Notes: generated by a model from the sequence alone, not told the origin. Shown: positions 16,929 to 26,192, counted from the first letter of the stretch. The stretch is 64,000 nt of DNA from Wocania ichthyoenteri Th78 (GCF_000789235.1 NZ_KN525716.1:3606111-3670110), one strand, 5' to 3'. Made by a program: numbers and translations.

Positions 16929-18911
16929 TTATTTTAAACTATCTAAACAATTTTGTTTTAAGTCCTCATTAATTTTTACATTTAAAAAAGGATAAACTAT
17001 TATGTATAAGGGCATACCAATTATTAAAAACATAATGTTTGGCATCTTTTCTTTTTTATTAATATGGCTGTAAAAATGGTTTAAATTAAAAAGGGATTTT
17101 ATATAGTAAATAATGTATAAAAATAAAGCAACGGTACTAAGTTGAATTGATGCTGACTGTAACGAAGGCATCTTATTGTTTTTAAATACAAAGAATAATA
17201 CTAGTAAAATAACGCCTATACTATACAACACAATAGCGAATTTTGAATGTATTTTGTAGTTAGCTGAAATGGTTTTAGAGTCATCAAATGTTTTACTAAT
17301 TGATACATTATTGCTTCTTAATTCATCTATTTTAGTACCTCTTGAATTTAGAATTTTTATAGCTTCATATCTTACGTTTTCATGATGCCCAAGCGTTTCA
17401 TAATTATTAATTGCATCAATAAGTTTCTCATCTGTATATGTTGAAAGAAATTTATAATTAACACTGTTTTTAGCTTTAATATTGAATATTTTTTTCAGTG
17501 GTTCTATAATATTCCCAACTTCAAATAAGCCTTTATCTTCTGTAGCTCTTTTAGTTAAAAATACACCCAATGGAAACATAACAAGTGTAGAAAACCAACT
17601 GGCAAGTATAGGGTTAAAATCACCACTTTTTGCACTATTTATGGCAAAAATACCAATAAAATGATAGGCTAAAAATAGCACGATGGCTATTACCATTGGC
17701 AAACCAATACCACCTTTACGTATTAAAGCACCAAGTGGTGCACCAACGAAAAATAGAATAACACATGCAAAACCAAGGGCTAGTTTTTCGTGAAAAGAAA
17801 CAATGTGTTTATTATAATTACTTTTAGCTAATTTTTGTTCAACTTCTTTAGATTCAATAATTTGTTTCGTGCTTTTAATGTTCCTTAACGCTAAATCGAG
17901 AAGTTGTGATTTGTTTTTAGTTTCAAATAAATCTAATATTTCTCCACTATAAATAGAACTACTTGTAGGTTTTGACTTAGATTTTGGTATATCTACATTT
18001 TTTAATCTAGTAATATTGGTGCGTTGATATAAATTTTTAGAAAGTGTCTTGTGTGCTGCATTTCGTTTTTGAGTAAGCGAATCAATAGTGTAGTTTAACT
18101 CGCTTAAATTAAGCATGTTGTATTTATCTGAATACGATTTATCATCAATATCAACATTGTCATTTATTTGCGATAAGTCAATATTAATGGTATATTTTTC
18201 AAATGTACTTTTGGCAAAAGGGCTCTTATTTCTTTCTTTTAAATTTTTACGATAAATGTCATTGTAATAATTTCCATCAGATAAAATAAGTTTTAAAACA
18301 TTTGATGTTTCTTTACCAACAAGCTCTCCAGAAACAGATTTTATAGTGGTTGCGTTTGATCTTTTATCAGTACCCTTAATATGAATAACAACATCATTAA
18401 GAAATTGCCCTTTATCTCCACTTTTACTTGCAAATTTTATGTTGTAATCTCCAACATCGTTAAACTGTCCTTCGGCTAAAAGCATCGCAGGCTTAAGTTT
18501 CGCAATGTTTTTTCGTAAGTTAAGCGAGTTGTATTCTGCCCACGGAATTACGTTATTAGAAAACATAAATGTAGTAAAGCCTAAAAGAACTATGAATACG
18601 CTAAGTCCAGACATGGCACGTTGCAGAGAAATTCCTGTTGATTTCATAGCTGCAAACTCATAATTCTCAGCAAAACTACCAAACACCATAATAGAGGATA
18701 ATAATATGGTGAGTGGTATAACTAATGGAATTAGCTTTGGCATAAAATACGCCAGAAACTTAAAAACCACAACCATATCTAAATCTTTGCCAGCAAGCTC
18801 TTTTATATAAAGCCAAATGGTTTGCAAAACAAAAATCAGCAAAAGAATTACAAATACGCTGAGAAAAGTTTTAAGATATGTAGTTAGTATGTAACGGTCA
18901 AGAATTTTCAC
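16929..18911 (-). CDS. LptF/LptG family (YjgP/YjgQ) permease with C-terminal membrane extension
   Basis: The start is GTG at 18911. N-terminal and central parts match the LptF/LptG permease of the lipopolysaccharide export ABC complex: transmembrane helices near residues 12-35, 55-80 and 100-120, a large periplasmic region (about 130-370), then three helices (about 380-460) with APLGALIRKGGIGLP. LptF and LptG are usually 350-480 residues; here 660, with a C-terminal extension holding about three more helices (about 560-650). It follows the lolA-like gene by 9 bases, so both envelope-transport genes are probably co-transcribed. Whether it pairs with a second permease elsewhere is not seen. Confidence 0.85.
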   Translation of the reverse strand: MKILDRYILTTYLKTFLSVFVILLLIFVLQTIWLYIKELAGKDLDMVVVFKFLAYFMPKLIPLVIPLTILLSSIMVFGSFAENYEFAAMKSTGISLQRAMSGLSVFIVLLGFTTFMFSNNVIPWAEYNSLNLRKNIAKLKPAMLLAEGQFNDVGDYNIKFASKSGDKGQFLNDVVIHIKGTDKRSNATTIKSVSGELVGKETSNVLKLILSDGNYYNDIYRKNLKERNKSPFAKSTFEKYTINIDLSQINDNVDIDDKSYSDKYNMLNLSELNYTIDSLTQKRNAAHKTLSKNLYQRTNITRLKNVDIPKSKSKPTSSSIYSGEILDLFETKNKSQLLDLALRNIKSTKQIIESKEVEQKLAKSNYNKHIVSFHEKLALGFACVILFFVGAPLGALIRKGGIGLPMVIAIVLFLAYHFIGIFAINSAKSGDFNPILASWFSTLVMFPLGVFLTKRATEDKGLFEVGNIIEPLKKIFNIKAKNSVNYKFLSTYTDEKLIDAINNYETLGHHENVRYEAIKILNSRGTKIDELRSNNVSISKTFDDSKTISANYKIHSKFAIVLYSIGVILLVLFFVFKNNKMPSLQSASIQLSTVALFLYIIYYIKSLFNLNHFYSHINKKEKMPNIMFLIIGMPLYIIVYPFLNVKINEDLKQNCLDSLK

Positions 18912-18920
18912 AAAAGTTAC

Positions 18921-19556
18921 CTAATCTAGTTTATTGATGTAATAATCTTTGTATTTATTAGCATCAAAGGTAAATAAGGTTTTTGATAAAGGTTCGTTTG
19001 TTTTAAAAGAATTAACAGTAAGCGTTGTTTTTGTTCCGTTTTTACCAATTTGAATTAGGTTGTAAATGTGTTTTGTTTGTTTATCAATGCCTAAAAGAAT
19101 GTGCTTAATTTCAGAGTTTGAATCAATTGGTGTTAATTTAACGTATTGTACTTTTCTGCCTTTTATATTTTGTTCTATATCCATGGAGTATGTATAACCA
19201 TCTTCATAAAACGATAGCATTTTACTTGGAGTTATATTATCTTCTTCACCAGTATTATCAGATGAAATGGTAACTTCTTCATCTCCTGGACTAATACTAT
19301 ACATGGTTTTGCCATCAAAAAGACGCGTAATTCCAAGAATGTTTAATCTGTATTTCTCACCTTGCATTACCACATCGCCACGGGTTTCTTGTTTTATGTT
19401 TTCAGAAGTATTTTCAAGCACATATTTAAAGTCTAGTGAAATATTCTCATAGCTTTTTACTTTTGCAGAAACGTCTTGTAATAATGATTTTCCTTTGTTT
19501 TGAGAAAAGGCGCTAACTGAAAGTGTAATTAATAATATGCTAATAATTTTTTTCAT
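18921..19556 (-). CDS. LolA-like outer-membrane lipoprotein carrier protein
   Basis: A 211-residue periplasmic protein with a signal peptide of about 18 residues (SVSAFSQ) and the LolA-type fold pattern: an early amphipathic segment (DVSAKVKSYENISLDFKY), GDVVMQGEKYRLNILG, then alternating strands (KTMYSISPGDEEVTI, LLGIDKQTKHIYNLIQIG). LolA-like proteins carry lipoproteins across the periplasm. It lies between ftsK (37 bases upstream) and the LptF-like permease (9 bases downstream), an order common in Bacteroidota. Confidence 0.82.
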   Translation of the reverse strand: MKKIISILLITLSVSAFSQNKGKSLLQDVSAKVKSYENISLDFKYVLENTSENIKQETRGDVVMQGEKYRLNILGITRLFDGKTMYSISPGDEEVTISSDNTGEEDNITPSKMLSFYEDGYTYSMDIEQNIKGRKVQYVKLTPIDSNSEIKHILLGIDKQTKHIYNLIQIGKNGTKTTLTVNSFKTNEPLSKTLFTFDANKYKDYYINKLD

Positions 19557-19593
19557 CTTTTTAACTTTGCCAATTGCCCATTATGGGCTTTAA

Positions 19594-21972
19594 TTATAAT
19601 TCATTTTCTAAATGCTGATCAAGAGCAATTAAATCTGTCACCAAAACCTGTCTGGCTTTGCTGCCTTCAAAAGGACCAACAATACCTGCAGCTTCTAATT
19701 GATCAATTATTCTGCCCGCTCTATTGTATCCCAATTTTAATTTTCGTTGTAGTAAAGATGCAGAACCTTGTTGCGCTGTAACAATAACAATAGCAGCATC
19801 TTTAAACAGTTTATCTCGGTCAGATATATCTATATCAAGACTTGTGCCACTTTCCTCACCAATATATTCTGGTAATTGGTAGGCTTCTGGATATGCTTTT
19901 TGTGAACCAATATATTCGGTTATTTTTTCTACTTCTGGCGTATCAACAAAAGCACATTGTACACGAATTACATCGTTACCTTGTGTAAATAACATATCGC
20001 CACGACCAATAAGTTGGTCTGCTCCAGAGCCATCTAAAATGGTTCGCGAATCTATTTTACTGGTTACTCTAAAAGCAATACGAGCTGGGAAATTGGCTTT
20101 AATAATACCCGTAATCACATTAACTGACGGACGCTGCGTTGCAATAATTAAGTGTATGCCAATGGCACGCGCTAATTGTGCTAAACGTGCAATAGGTGTC
20201 TCCACCTCTTTACCAGCAGTCATTATTAAATCTGCAAACTCATCGACTACTAAAACTATGTATGGTAAAAATTGATGCCCATCATTCGGGTTTAATTTTC
20301 GTGCTTTAAACTTAGCATTGTATTCGGCTATATTTCTACATAATGCATTTTTAAGCAATTCGTAGCGATTATCCATTTCAATACATAATGAGTTCAATGT
20401 ATTGATTACCTTAGTGTTATCTGTGATAATCGCGTCTTCACTATCTGGTAATTTTGCTAAATAATGACGTTCAATTTTATTAAAAAGTGTAAGCTCTACT
20501 TTTTTAGGATCGACTAAAATAAACTTAACTTCAGCAGGATGTTTCTTATATAAAAGTGATGTTAAAACCGCATTTAAACCAACCGATTTTCCTTGTCCAG
20601 TGGCACCAGCCATAAGTAAGTGCGGCATTTTTGCAAGATCGACAACAAAGGTTTCGTTGCTAATGGTTTTACCCAAAGCAATTGGTAATTGCATTTCGGA
20701 GGTTTGAAACTTTTTTGAAGCAATTACCGAACGCATAGAAACTATGGTTGAATTCTTATTGGGTACTTCAATACCAATAGTTCCTTTTCCTGGAATGGGC
20801 GCAATAATACGAATACCAAGTGCGGAAAGCGATAAAGCAATATCGTCTTCTAAATTCTTGATTTTTGAAATACGCACTCCAGCTTCTGGTACAATTTCGT
20901 AAAGTGTTACTGTTGGTCCTATAGTCGCTTTTATACTGGCAATGCCAATTTTGTAATTGCTTAAAGTTTCAACAATTTTATTTTTGTTTTCCTCAAGTTC
21001 TTCTTGATTGATAGTAATGCCTTCGGTACCGTATTTTTTTAGAAGATCGAGTGGCGGAAATTGATAGTTACTTAACTCTAAAGTAGGGTCGAATTGTCCA
21101 AAATCTTCAACTAGTTTATTGGCTAAATTATCGGTTTCGGATTGTTCTTCGGCTACAGTTTCAACCTTCATTTCTAAATCTGATTCTTCTTCTTCCTCGG
21201 TTACTTTTACTTCCAAAGGTGTTGCGGTTTCAGGTTTAGTTTCTTTTTTTACAGTAGGGTTTTTGTTTTCTAAAGGAATATCAAAAGCCGTTTTAATAGC
21301 TTTAGCTTCTTCAGATAAATTATTATCTAAAGGAATAGAAAACTCCTCATTCGCTTGAGAAAATTCATCTTTTATGTCTTTTTTAGCAGATGTGAAAAGT
21401 TTTGCAATACTTTGAAATGTGACTTTGAAACGAATGGCTAAATAGGAGATTAAACCAAATAAAAGTAGGAGTGAAGTCCCGATTTTCCCAATGTAATCTT
21501 GCAGAAACGTATTTATCTCAAAACCTATAGTTCCTCCGAGAATGTCATTTTTATCGCCAAAAAATCCAAAAAGAACAGACAGCCAAATAATAATTAAAAT
21601 ACCCCAAAACCAATGTTGGCGTAATTTTGCTTTGGCAATATCCATTAAAACATATACACCTGAAAGAAATACTAATCCAGAAAATATAAAAGATGCTACA
21701 CCAAAGCCACGTTGGATAAATAAGTCGCTTAACCAAGCACCACTTTTGCTTAACCAATTTTGAGTTTCAGCTTCGCGCGATGTGAAATTTGATAAACTAC
21801 TTTGGTCTGCTTCTCCAGTAAAGAAAAACGAAATAAAAGCAATGCATAACAATAAACCCAAAATAACTAAGAAACTACCTAATACCAGTTTTTGCTGACT
21901 AGATAGCTTTAAATTAGGCTTTTTAATTTTTCGTTTTGGTGCTTTGTTAGTCTTTGTTTTTTTCTTCGCCAT
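19594..21972 (-). CDS. ftsK: DNA translocase FtsK
   Basis: About 792 residues from the ATG at 21972 (MAKKKTKTNKAPKRK). A longer frame reaches 22029, but its extra 19 codons overlap a palindromic repeat, so the shorter start is preferred. Four N-terminal transmembrane helices anchor it at the division site; an acidic linker follows (about 210-290), then the motor domain with Walker A GATGQGKSVGLN and Walker B IVLVVDEFADL, and the C-terminal gamma domain (LLQRKLKLGYNRAGRIIDQLE) that reads DNA polarity. It pumps chromosomal DNA through the septum for dimer resolution. Confidence 0.95.
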   Translation of the reverse strand: MAKKKTKTNKAPKRKIKKPNLKLSSQQKLVLGSFLVILGLLLCIAFISFFFTGEADQSSLSNFTSREAETQNWLSKSGAWLSDLFIQRGFGVASFIFSGLVFLSGVYVLMDIAKAKLRQHWFWGILIIIWLSVLFGFFGDKNDILGGTIGFEINTFLQDYIGKIGTSLLLLFGLISYLAIRFKVTFQSIAKLFTSAKKDIKDEFSQANEEFSIPLDNNLSEEAKAIKTAFDIPLENKNPTVKKETKPETATPLEVKVTEEEEESDLEMKVETVAEEQSETDNLANKLVEDFGQFDPTLELSNYQFPPLDLLKKYGTEGITINQEELEENKNKIVETLSNYKIGIASIKATIGPTVTLYEIVPEAGVRISKIKNLEDDIALSLSALGIRIIAPIPGKGTIGIEVPNKNSTIVSMRSVIASKKFQTSEMQLPIALGKTISNETFVVDLAKMPHLLMAGATGQGKSVGLNAVLTSLLYKKHPAEVKFILVDPKKVELTLFNKIERHYLAKLPDSEDAIITDNTKVINTLNSLCIEMDNRYELLKNALCRNIAEYNAKFKARKLNPNDGHQFLPYIVLVVDEFADLIMTAGKEVETPIARLAQLARAIGIHLIIATQRPSVNVITGIIKANFPARIAFRVTSKIDSRTILDGSGADQLIGRGDMLFTQGNDVIRVQCAFVDTPEVEKITEYIGSQKAYPEAYQLPEYIGEESGTSLDIDISDRDKLFKDAAIVIVTAQQGSASLLQRKLKLGYNRAGRIIDQLEAAGIVGPFEGSKARQVLVTDLIALDQHLENEL

Positions 21973-21997
21973 ATTTACTTTCCGCGAAAGCGTAAAT
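21973..21997. repeat. Palindromic repeat next to the ftsK start
   Basis: Inverted arms ATTTACTTTC and GAAAGcGTAAAT surround CGC, directly before the ftsK ATG. The core (TTTCGCGGAAAG on the minus strand) is similar to short palindromes seen in other flavobacterial genomes, by my recollection only. A related core, GCTTTCGCG, occurs at 42177-42185. Confidence 0.45.
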
Positions 21998-22056
21998 CTT
22001 TTAATTTTAAAATTGAGTTGTAAAAACAACTCGACAAAAATACAAATTACTAACGT

Positions 22057-22446
22057 TTATCCTAAGGGTAATCGTATATTAAAAATCTTAGGAAGGTAAA
22101 TTATAAAGCCAATTATAATAGCAAAAATACTAGCAATAAAAACTGCACCAGCAGCAATATCTTTTATTAACCCTATTTTTTTATGATATTCTGGATGCAT
22201 AAAATCTGCTATTGCTTCAATAGCTGTATTAATGCCTTCTATACTCATAACCATACCAATGGCTAAACATTGCACAATCCATTCGCTAGTTGAAATATTT
22301 AATATGAATCCTAAAATAGTTACAATAATGGCTATAAAAAACTGTATTTTTATACTAGCCTCTGTTTTTAAAAGTAATATTGCACCTTTAAAAGCATAAC
22401 CCACACTTTTTAAGCGATTAACTAAAAAAGAGTCTTTTTTACTCAT
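22057..22446 (-). CDS. dgkA: Diacylglycerol kinase family protein
   Basis: A 129-residue integral membrane protein with three transmembrane helices and the DgkA/undecaprenol kinase signatures: SIEGINTAIEAIADF (substrate and catalytic glutamate region) and IGLIKDIAAGAVF. It phosphorylates a membrane lipid, either diacylglycerol or undecaprenol; the sequence does not settle which. Its start overlaps the tpx stop by 8 bases, so the two are translationally coupled. ftsK follows downstream. Confidence 0.9.
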   Translation of the reverse strand: MSKKDSFLVNRLKSVGYAFKGAILLLKTEASIKIQFFIAIIVTILGFILNISTSEWIVQCLAIGMVMSIEGINTAIEAIADFMHPEYHKKIGLIKDIAAGAVFIASIFAIIIGFIIYLPKIFNIRLPLG

Positions 22447-22945
22447 CCAATAACGCCTCTAATGCCGCTTTATAGTTTGGTTCGTCAACTGTTTCACTTA
22501 CTTGTTCGGTGTACTTAACGTTATGATTTTCATCTAATACCACAACGCAACGCGAATGTAAAGCTTCTAAGGGTCCATCAATAAAGTTCAAACCATATGC
22601 CTTTCCAAAACTTCCATCTTTGTAATCCGATAAACTAATCACATTCTCTAAACCTTCTGCACCACAAAAGCGTGCATGGGCAAATGGTAAATCGTGTGAT
22701 ATGCAAAGTACTTTTGTGTTTTCTAATTCGCTTGCTTCTCTATTAAATTCTCTAACAGATTGTGCGCAGGTTCCAGTATCCACACTCGGAAAAATGTTTA
22801 ATACTAATTTATGACCTGTATAATTGCTTAAGCTTTTTGTAGATAAATCTGCAGCTGTTAGTAAAAAATCTGGAGCTTTTGTTCCTGATTTTGGTAAATT
22901 TCCAGATGTATTTATTGCGTTTCCTTTTAACGTAACTGTTGCCAT
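22439..22945 (-). CDS. tpx: Thiol peroxidase (Tpx)
   Basis: 168 residues, the standard length for this atypical two-cysteine peroxiredoxin. Peroxidatic Cys60 in SVDTGTCAQSVR and resolving Cys94 in ARFCGAEG are present, as is the N-terminal NLPKSGTKAPDF. It reduces hydrogen peroxide and organic peroxides with thioredoxin. Its stop overlaps the dgkA start by 8 bases. The adjacent operon also encodes a peroxiredoxin and a thioredoxin, separated from tpx by a terminator. Confidence 0.95.
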   Translation of the reverse strand: MATVTLKGNAINTSGNLPKSGTKAPDFLLTAADLSTKSLSNYTGHKLVLNIFPSVDTGTCAQSVREFNREASELENTKVLCISHDLPFAHARFCGAEGLENVISLSDYKDGSFGKAYGLNFIDGPLEALHSRCVVVLDENHNVKYTEQVSETVDEPNYKAALEALLDE

Positions 22946-23024
22946 TTTGTTTATTTATTAAATTAGAATTTAAAAATATGAATATTTAATCTTTTAACAC
23001 TTATCATTATTAAAATTATTTCAA

Positions 23025-23065
23025 CAAAAAACGCTTTATCTTTTTAATAGACAAAGCGTTTTTAA
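23025..23065 (-). terminator. Terminator of the peroxiredoxin-thioredoxin-DUF6952 operon
   Basis: On the minus strand, AAAACGCTTTGTC pairs with GATAAAGCGTTTT (one G-U-type mismatch position) around an A/T-rich loop, followed by a run of U. It lies just after the DUF6952 stop codon. Confidence 0.8.
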
Positions 23066-23083
23066 TGTATTATTAATCTATGA

Positions 23084-23341
23084 TTAAGTATCAATAGAAC
23101 CTAAAACACGTTTCATAAAACTATTTAAAGCTTCCTTTTTAGGTGTGCCATCTTTTATCATTTTATTGACTTCAATAGCGCCATACATATTTGATATTAG
23201 CTCGCCAATAACATCTAATTCTTCATCTTTTATAGAAGGAACTTCTGTTAGAGCCTCTAAGGTTTCAATAGTTTCTATTACAAAATCTTCATCGTTGTCT
23301 TCAATGAATTGTATAAGGTGTTTAATTACTGGTAACTTCAT
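23084..23341 (-). CDS. DUF6952 family protein (85 aa)
   Basis: A small acidic alpha-helical protein (IKHLIQFIEDNDEDFVIETIETLEAL; later SNMYGAIEVNKMIKDG) that matches the DUF6952 family. Function unknown. Its start overlaps the end of the thioredoxin gene by 20 bases, so it is translated from the same message and is probably tied to the thioredoxin/peroxiredoxin pair. A terminator follows directly. Confidence 0.8.
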   Translation of the reverse strand: MKLPVIKHLIQFIEDNDEDFVIETIETLEALTEVPSIKDEELDVIGELISNMYGAIEVNKMIKDGTPKKEALNSFMKRVLGSIDT

Positions 23342-23636
23342 TTACTAATTCTTTTAAAATTTCAAATTTGTTAGTTTGAACTTGATTTACGAAAGTTCCA
23401 TTTTTAAATGTAGCAAATGTTGGTAAATTATCGACTGTTGCTAATTTTCTAGATTCTGGAAATTTTTCAGCATCTGCAATAACAAATAAAATAGATTCAT
23501 TTTCTGAAGCTAGCTTTTTAAATTTGGGTTTCATTATTCGACAGTTACCACACCAAGTTGCAGAGTATTGCACAACTACAGTATTGTTACTAGAAATGAT
23601 GTCGCCTAAATTATCTTGTTCTAATTCTTGAATCAT
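23322..23636 (-). CDS. Thioredoxin family protein with CGNC active site
   Basis: 104 residues with a thioredoxin fold: SATWCGNCRIMKP (Cys29 and Cys32), the buried aspartate segment FVIADAEKFPES and cis-proline loop VDNLPTFATFKNG. The active site is CGNC instead of the usual CGPC, which is expected to shift its redox potential. No signal peptide, so cytoplasmic. It lies 15 bases after the peroxiredoxin gene and overlaps DUF6952 by 20 bases; it is the likely electron donor of that peroxiredoxin. Confidence 0.9.
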   Translation of the reverse strand: MIQELEQDNLGDIISSNNTVVVQYSATWCGNCRIMKPKFKKLASENESILFVIADAEKFPESRKLATVDNLPTFATFKNGTFVNQVQTNKFEILKELVNEVTSN

Positions 23637-23651
23637 AACTTTACTTTATCA

Positions 23652-24290
23652 TTAATGAGAAGCTAAATATTTAGCAGTTCCTTTAGCATTTGGTGCCATA
23701 GCATCCTTACCTTCTTCCCAGTTAGCTGGACAAACTTCGCCTTTTTCTTGAACGTGTGTTAACGCATCAATTAAACGAATGTATTCACCAACATTTCTTC
23801 CTAATGGCATATTGTTAATACTTTCGTGTTGTACAACGCCATCTTCGTCAATTACATAAGTTGCACGATAGGTTACATTGTCGCCTTCAACTTGTACCGT
23901 TCCTGATTCTTCGTCGTAAGTTTCATTTGTTATATCTAAAATACCTAAAATACTTGAAAGATTTCTATTGCTATCAGCTAAAATAGGATAAGTAACACCT
24001 TCAATTCCACCATTATCTTTTGCTGTACTTAACCAAGCAAAATGAACTTCTGGCGTATCACAAGATGCTCCAATAACAATGGTGTTACGCTTTTTAAATT
24101 CTGGTAATGCCGCTTGAAAGGCATGTAATTCGGTTGGACATACAAATGTAAAATCTTTTGGATACCAAAATAATACTACTTTTTTCTTGTTGTTAATGGC
24201 TTCTTCAAGAACATTTACTTTAAATGTGTCGCCCATTTCGTTCATGGCGTCTACGTTTAAATCTGGAAATTTTTTACCTACAAATGACAT
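23652..24290 (-). CDS. Two-Cys peroxiredoxin (AhpC/Prx1 type)
   Basis: 212 residues. Peroxidatic Cys51 in KDFTFVCPTELHAFQ and resolving Cys187 in GEVCPANWEEG are both present, with the catalytic Arg region later (NMPLGRNVGEYIRLIDAL). It reduces hydrogen peroxide and alkyl peroxides using thioredoxin or an AhpF-like reductase; no ahpF is nearby, whereas a thioredoxin gene follows by 15 bases. TATCTTTG lies upstream at 24330-24337. Confidence 0.95.
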   Translation of the reverse strand: MSFVGKKFPDLNVDAMNEMGDTFKVNVLEEAINNKKKVVLFWYPKDFTFVCPTELHAFQAALPEFKKRNTIVIGASCDTPEVHFAWLSTAKDNGGIEGVTYPILADSNRNLSSILGILDITNETYDEESGTVQVEGDNVTYRATYVIDEDGVVQHESINNMPLGRNVGEYIRLIDALTHVQEKGEVCPANWEEGKDAMAPNAKGTAKYLASH

Positions 24291-24329
24291 GTGAATTTTA
24301 TATTTTAATTGTTAATAATTTCTTTAATA

Positions 24330-24337
24330 CAAAGATA
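24330..24337 (-). promoter_or_regulatory. Candidate -7 box of the peroxiredoxin operon (TATCTTTG)
   Basis: Full TAnnTTTG match on the minus strand, 39 bases before the peroxiredoxin ATG. No OxyR-like or PerR-like site was recognised. Confidence 0.5.
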
Positions 24338-24426
24338 ACACACCACTTAAATTTTTCGATAGAAATAAAATTTTAATTTTTTATCCACTAATAGATTTAA
24401 ACTATCATTAATAATAAAACCAATAA

Positions 24427-25902
24427 TTATTTGCTATTTAAATATAGCTGCCTAATTTTAATATTTAAAGCTGCAAAAAGAAGTGTTGTAAAAGGACTTA
24501 GCCAATTGAAAATGGCATAAACAAAATACTCAGCAACACCAACACCTAATACACCAGATTGGTACGCACCACAGGTGTTCCAAGGAATAAGAACCGAAGT
24601 TACAGTTCCAGAATCTTCAAGAGTTCTGCTTAAATTTTCTGGAGCTAAGCCTTTGTCTTCATAAGCTTTTTTAAACATTTTTCCAGGAATCACAATGGCT
24701 AAATATTGATCAGAAGCAATAGCATTTAATCCTAAGCAGCTAATCACAGTAGTAGCAAATAACCCAAAAACAGTATTGGCTACCGATAATAATGCTTTAG
24801 TAATTCGAGCTAATGCGCCAATAGCATCCATAATGCCACCAAATACCATAGCACAGGCTATTAAAAATATGGTCCAAAGCATACCATTCATTCCGCCAGA
24901 AGAGAATAGTTCATTCAGCTTTTCATTTTCAGTTGTTATTTGTGTATCAGTTAAAATTGATATGATAATCGCATTTAACTTAGAATCATTTAGGCTGCTT
25001 AGTATTTCTGATTGAAATATAAATGCAAATATTCCTGCTAATATTACACCGGTTGTAAGTGCAATTAATGGTTTCGTTTTTAAAAGAATTAATACGATTA
25101 CAGCCGCAGGAACTAAAAATAACCACGGAGAAATATTGAAAGTTGTATCTATTGTGTCTAATAAATTACTAATATCTGCACTTCCAGATGTTTCAATATT
25201 CATACTTATAATACTAAAAGCAACAAGTGTGATTATAATTGTGGGTACTGTTGTAATTGTCATATACTTTATATGAGTAAATAAATCTGTTCCAGCCATC
25301 GCAGGAGCAAGGTTTGTAGTATCACTTAAAGGCGACATTTTATCACCAAAATAGGCGCCAGAAATTACAGCACCAGCAATCATGCCTGGGTTTATACCTA
25401 ATGCAGTTCCAATGCCAACTAATGCAATGCCAACAGTTGCAGATGTTGTCCACGAACTACCAGTTGCAATAGATATTATTGCTGCAATAATAACCGATGC
25501 AGGTAAAAATATGTCAGGACTTAACACTTGTAATCCATAATATACCATAGCTGGAATTACACCACTAACTAACCATGTTCCTGCTAATGCACCCACTAAA
25601 AAAAGTATCATTATTGGTACAAAAACACTTTTTAAGTTTTCCCAGATTTCGATTTGCATTCTGCTAAAAGATACTTTGTTAAAGGCTCCAACAATGGCGG
25701 AAACAAAACCACCAATTAGTAAAATAATTTGATTAGTATAAGCTCCAAACCATTCTTGGTCTTCAACAAAAAAAATGTTATAGGCTAGCATGCCCATTAA
25801 TACTATAACTGGAATTAAAGCTTCTTTGAAGTTTAATTCTTTGTTTTCAATAATATTTTGCTTGTCTGCCTTAAACTCAGAAATATTGTCGCCGTCTTGC
25901 AT
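24427..25902 (-). CDS. nhaC: Na+/H+ antiporter NhaC family protein
   Basis: About 491 residues from ATG 25902 (MQDGDNISEFKADK); the frame extends to an ATG at 25953, but the shorter start is preferred because the first helix follows closely. About twelve transmembrane helices. Family hallmarks include GSSWTTSATVGIALVGIG, the charged stretch SGAYFGDKMSPLSDTTNLAP that binds the ion, and the C-terminal IPWNTCGAYQSGVLGV. It exchanges sodium for protons in the inner membrane, as expected in a marine or salt-exposed organism; some family members take other substrates such as malate/lactate. Confidence 0.9.
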   Translation of the reverse strand: MQDGDNISEFKADKQNIIENKELNFKEALIPVIVLMGMLAYNIFFVEDQEWFGAYTNQIILLIGGFVSAIVGAFNKVSFSRMQIEIWENLKSVFVPIMILFLVGALAGTWLVSGVIPAMVYYGLQVLSPDIFLPASVIIAAIISIATGSSWTTSATVGIALVGIGTALGINPGMIAGAVISGAYFGDKMSPLSDTTNLAPAMAGTDLFTHIKYMTITTVPTIIITLVAFSIISMNIETSGSADISNLLDTIDTTFNISPWLFLVPAAVIVLILLKTKPLIALTTGVILAGIFAFIFQSEILSSLNDSKLNAIIISILTDTQITTENEKLNELFSSGGMNGMLWTIFLIACAMVFGGIMDAIGALARITKALLSVANTVFGLFATTVISCLGLNAIASDQYLAIVIPGKMFKKAYEDKGLAPENLSRTLEDSGTVTSVLIPWNTCGAYQSGVLGVGVAEYFVYAIFNWLSPFTTLLFAALNIKIRQLYLNSK

Positions 25903-25968
25903 ATAATTATTTTTTAGTCTCGTAATGTTACGATTTTCAAAGGATGTATGCAAATAGAAATAGTTCTG

Positions 25969-25976
25969 TACTTTTG
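25969..25976 (+). promoter_or_regulatory. Candidate plus-strand -7 box (TACTTTTG)
   Basis: Full TAnnTTTG match facing the small frame at 26054-26191. No clear -33 TTG. It is the only hint that this gap is transcribed. Confidence 0.3.
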
Positions 25977-26053
25977 CACTTGATTATTTAAAACTGAATA
26001 GATTCATTAACTCAAATTGTTTTAGGAACTATTGGAGGAACTTTTTAGGTGAA

Positions 26054-26191
26054 ATGAATTCAAAAACTTCAGTATTTAGCTTATTGCTTTACAAAAAGAA
26101 TAACAGATTAAATATGAAACCTTTTGAACCTAAAGTTGATGATTTTAGTAGTGTTTTGACCTCACTTTGGGAACGATTAAAAGGAATGTAG
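26054..26191 (+). CDS. Possible small protein (45 aa)
   Basis: ATG 26054 is preceded by a GGAGG-containing purine stretch (about 20 bases upstream) and a -7 box at 25969. The peptide is hydrophilic and ends SSVLTSLWERLKGM, with a plausible amphipathic helix. No family is recognised. It fills the gap between nhaC (divergent) and marC (convergent, stop 1 base away). It may be a real small gene or chance. Confidence 0.35.
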   Translation: MNSKTSVFSLLLYKKNNRLNMKPFEPKVDDFSSVLTSLWERLKGM

Positions 26192-26192
26192 G

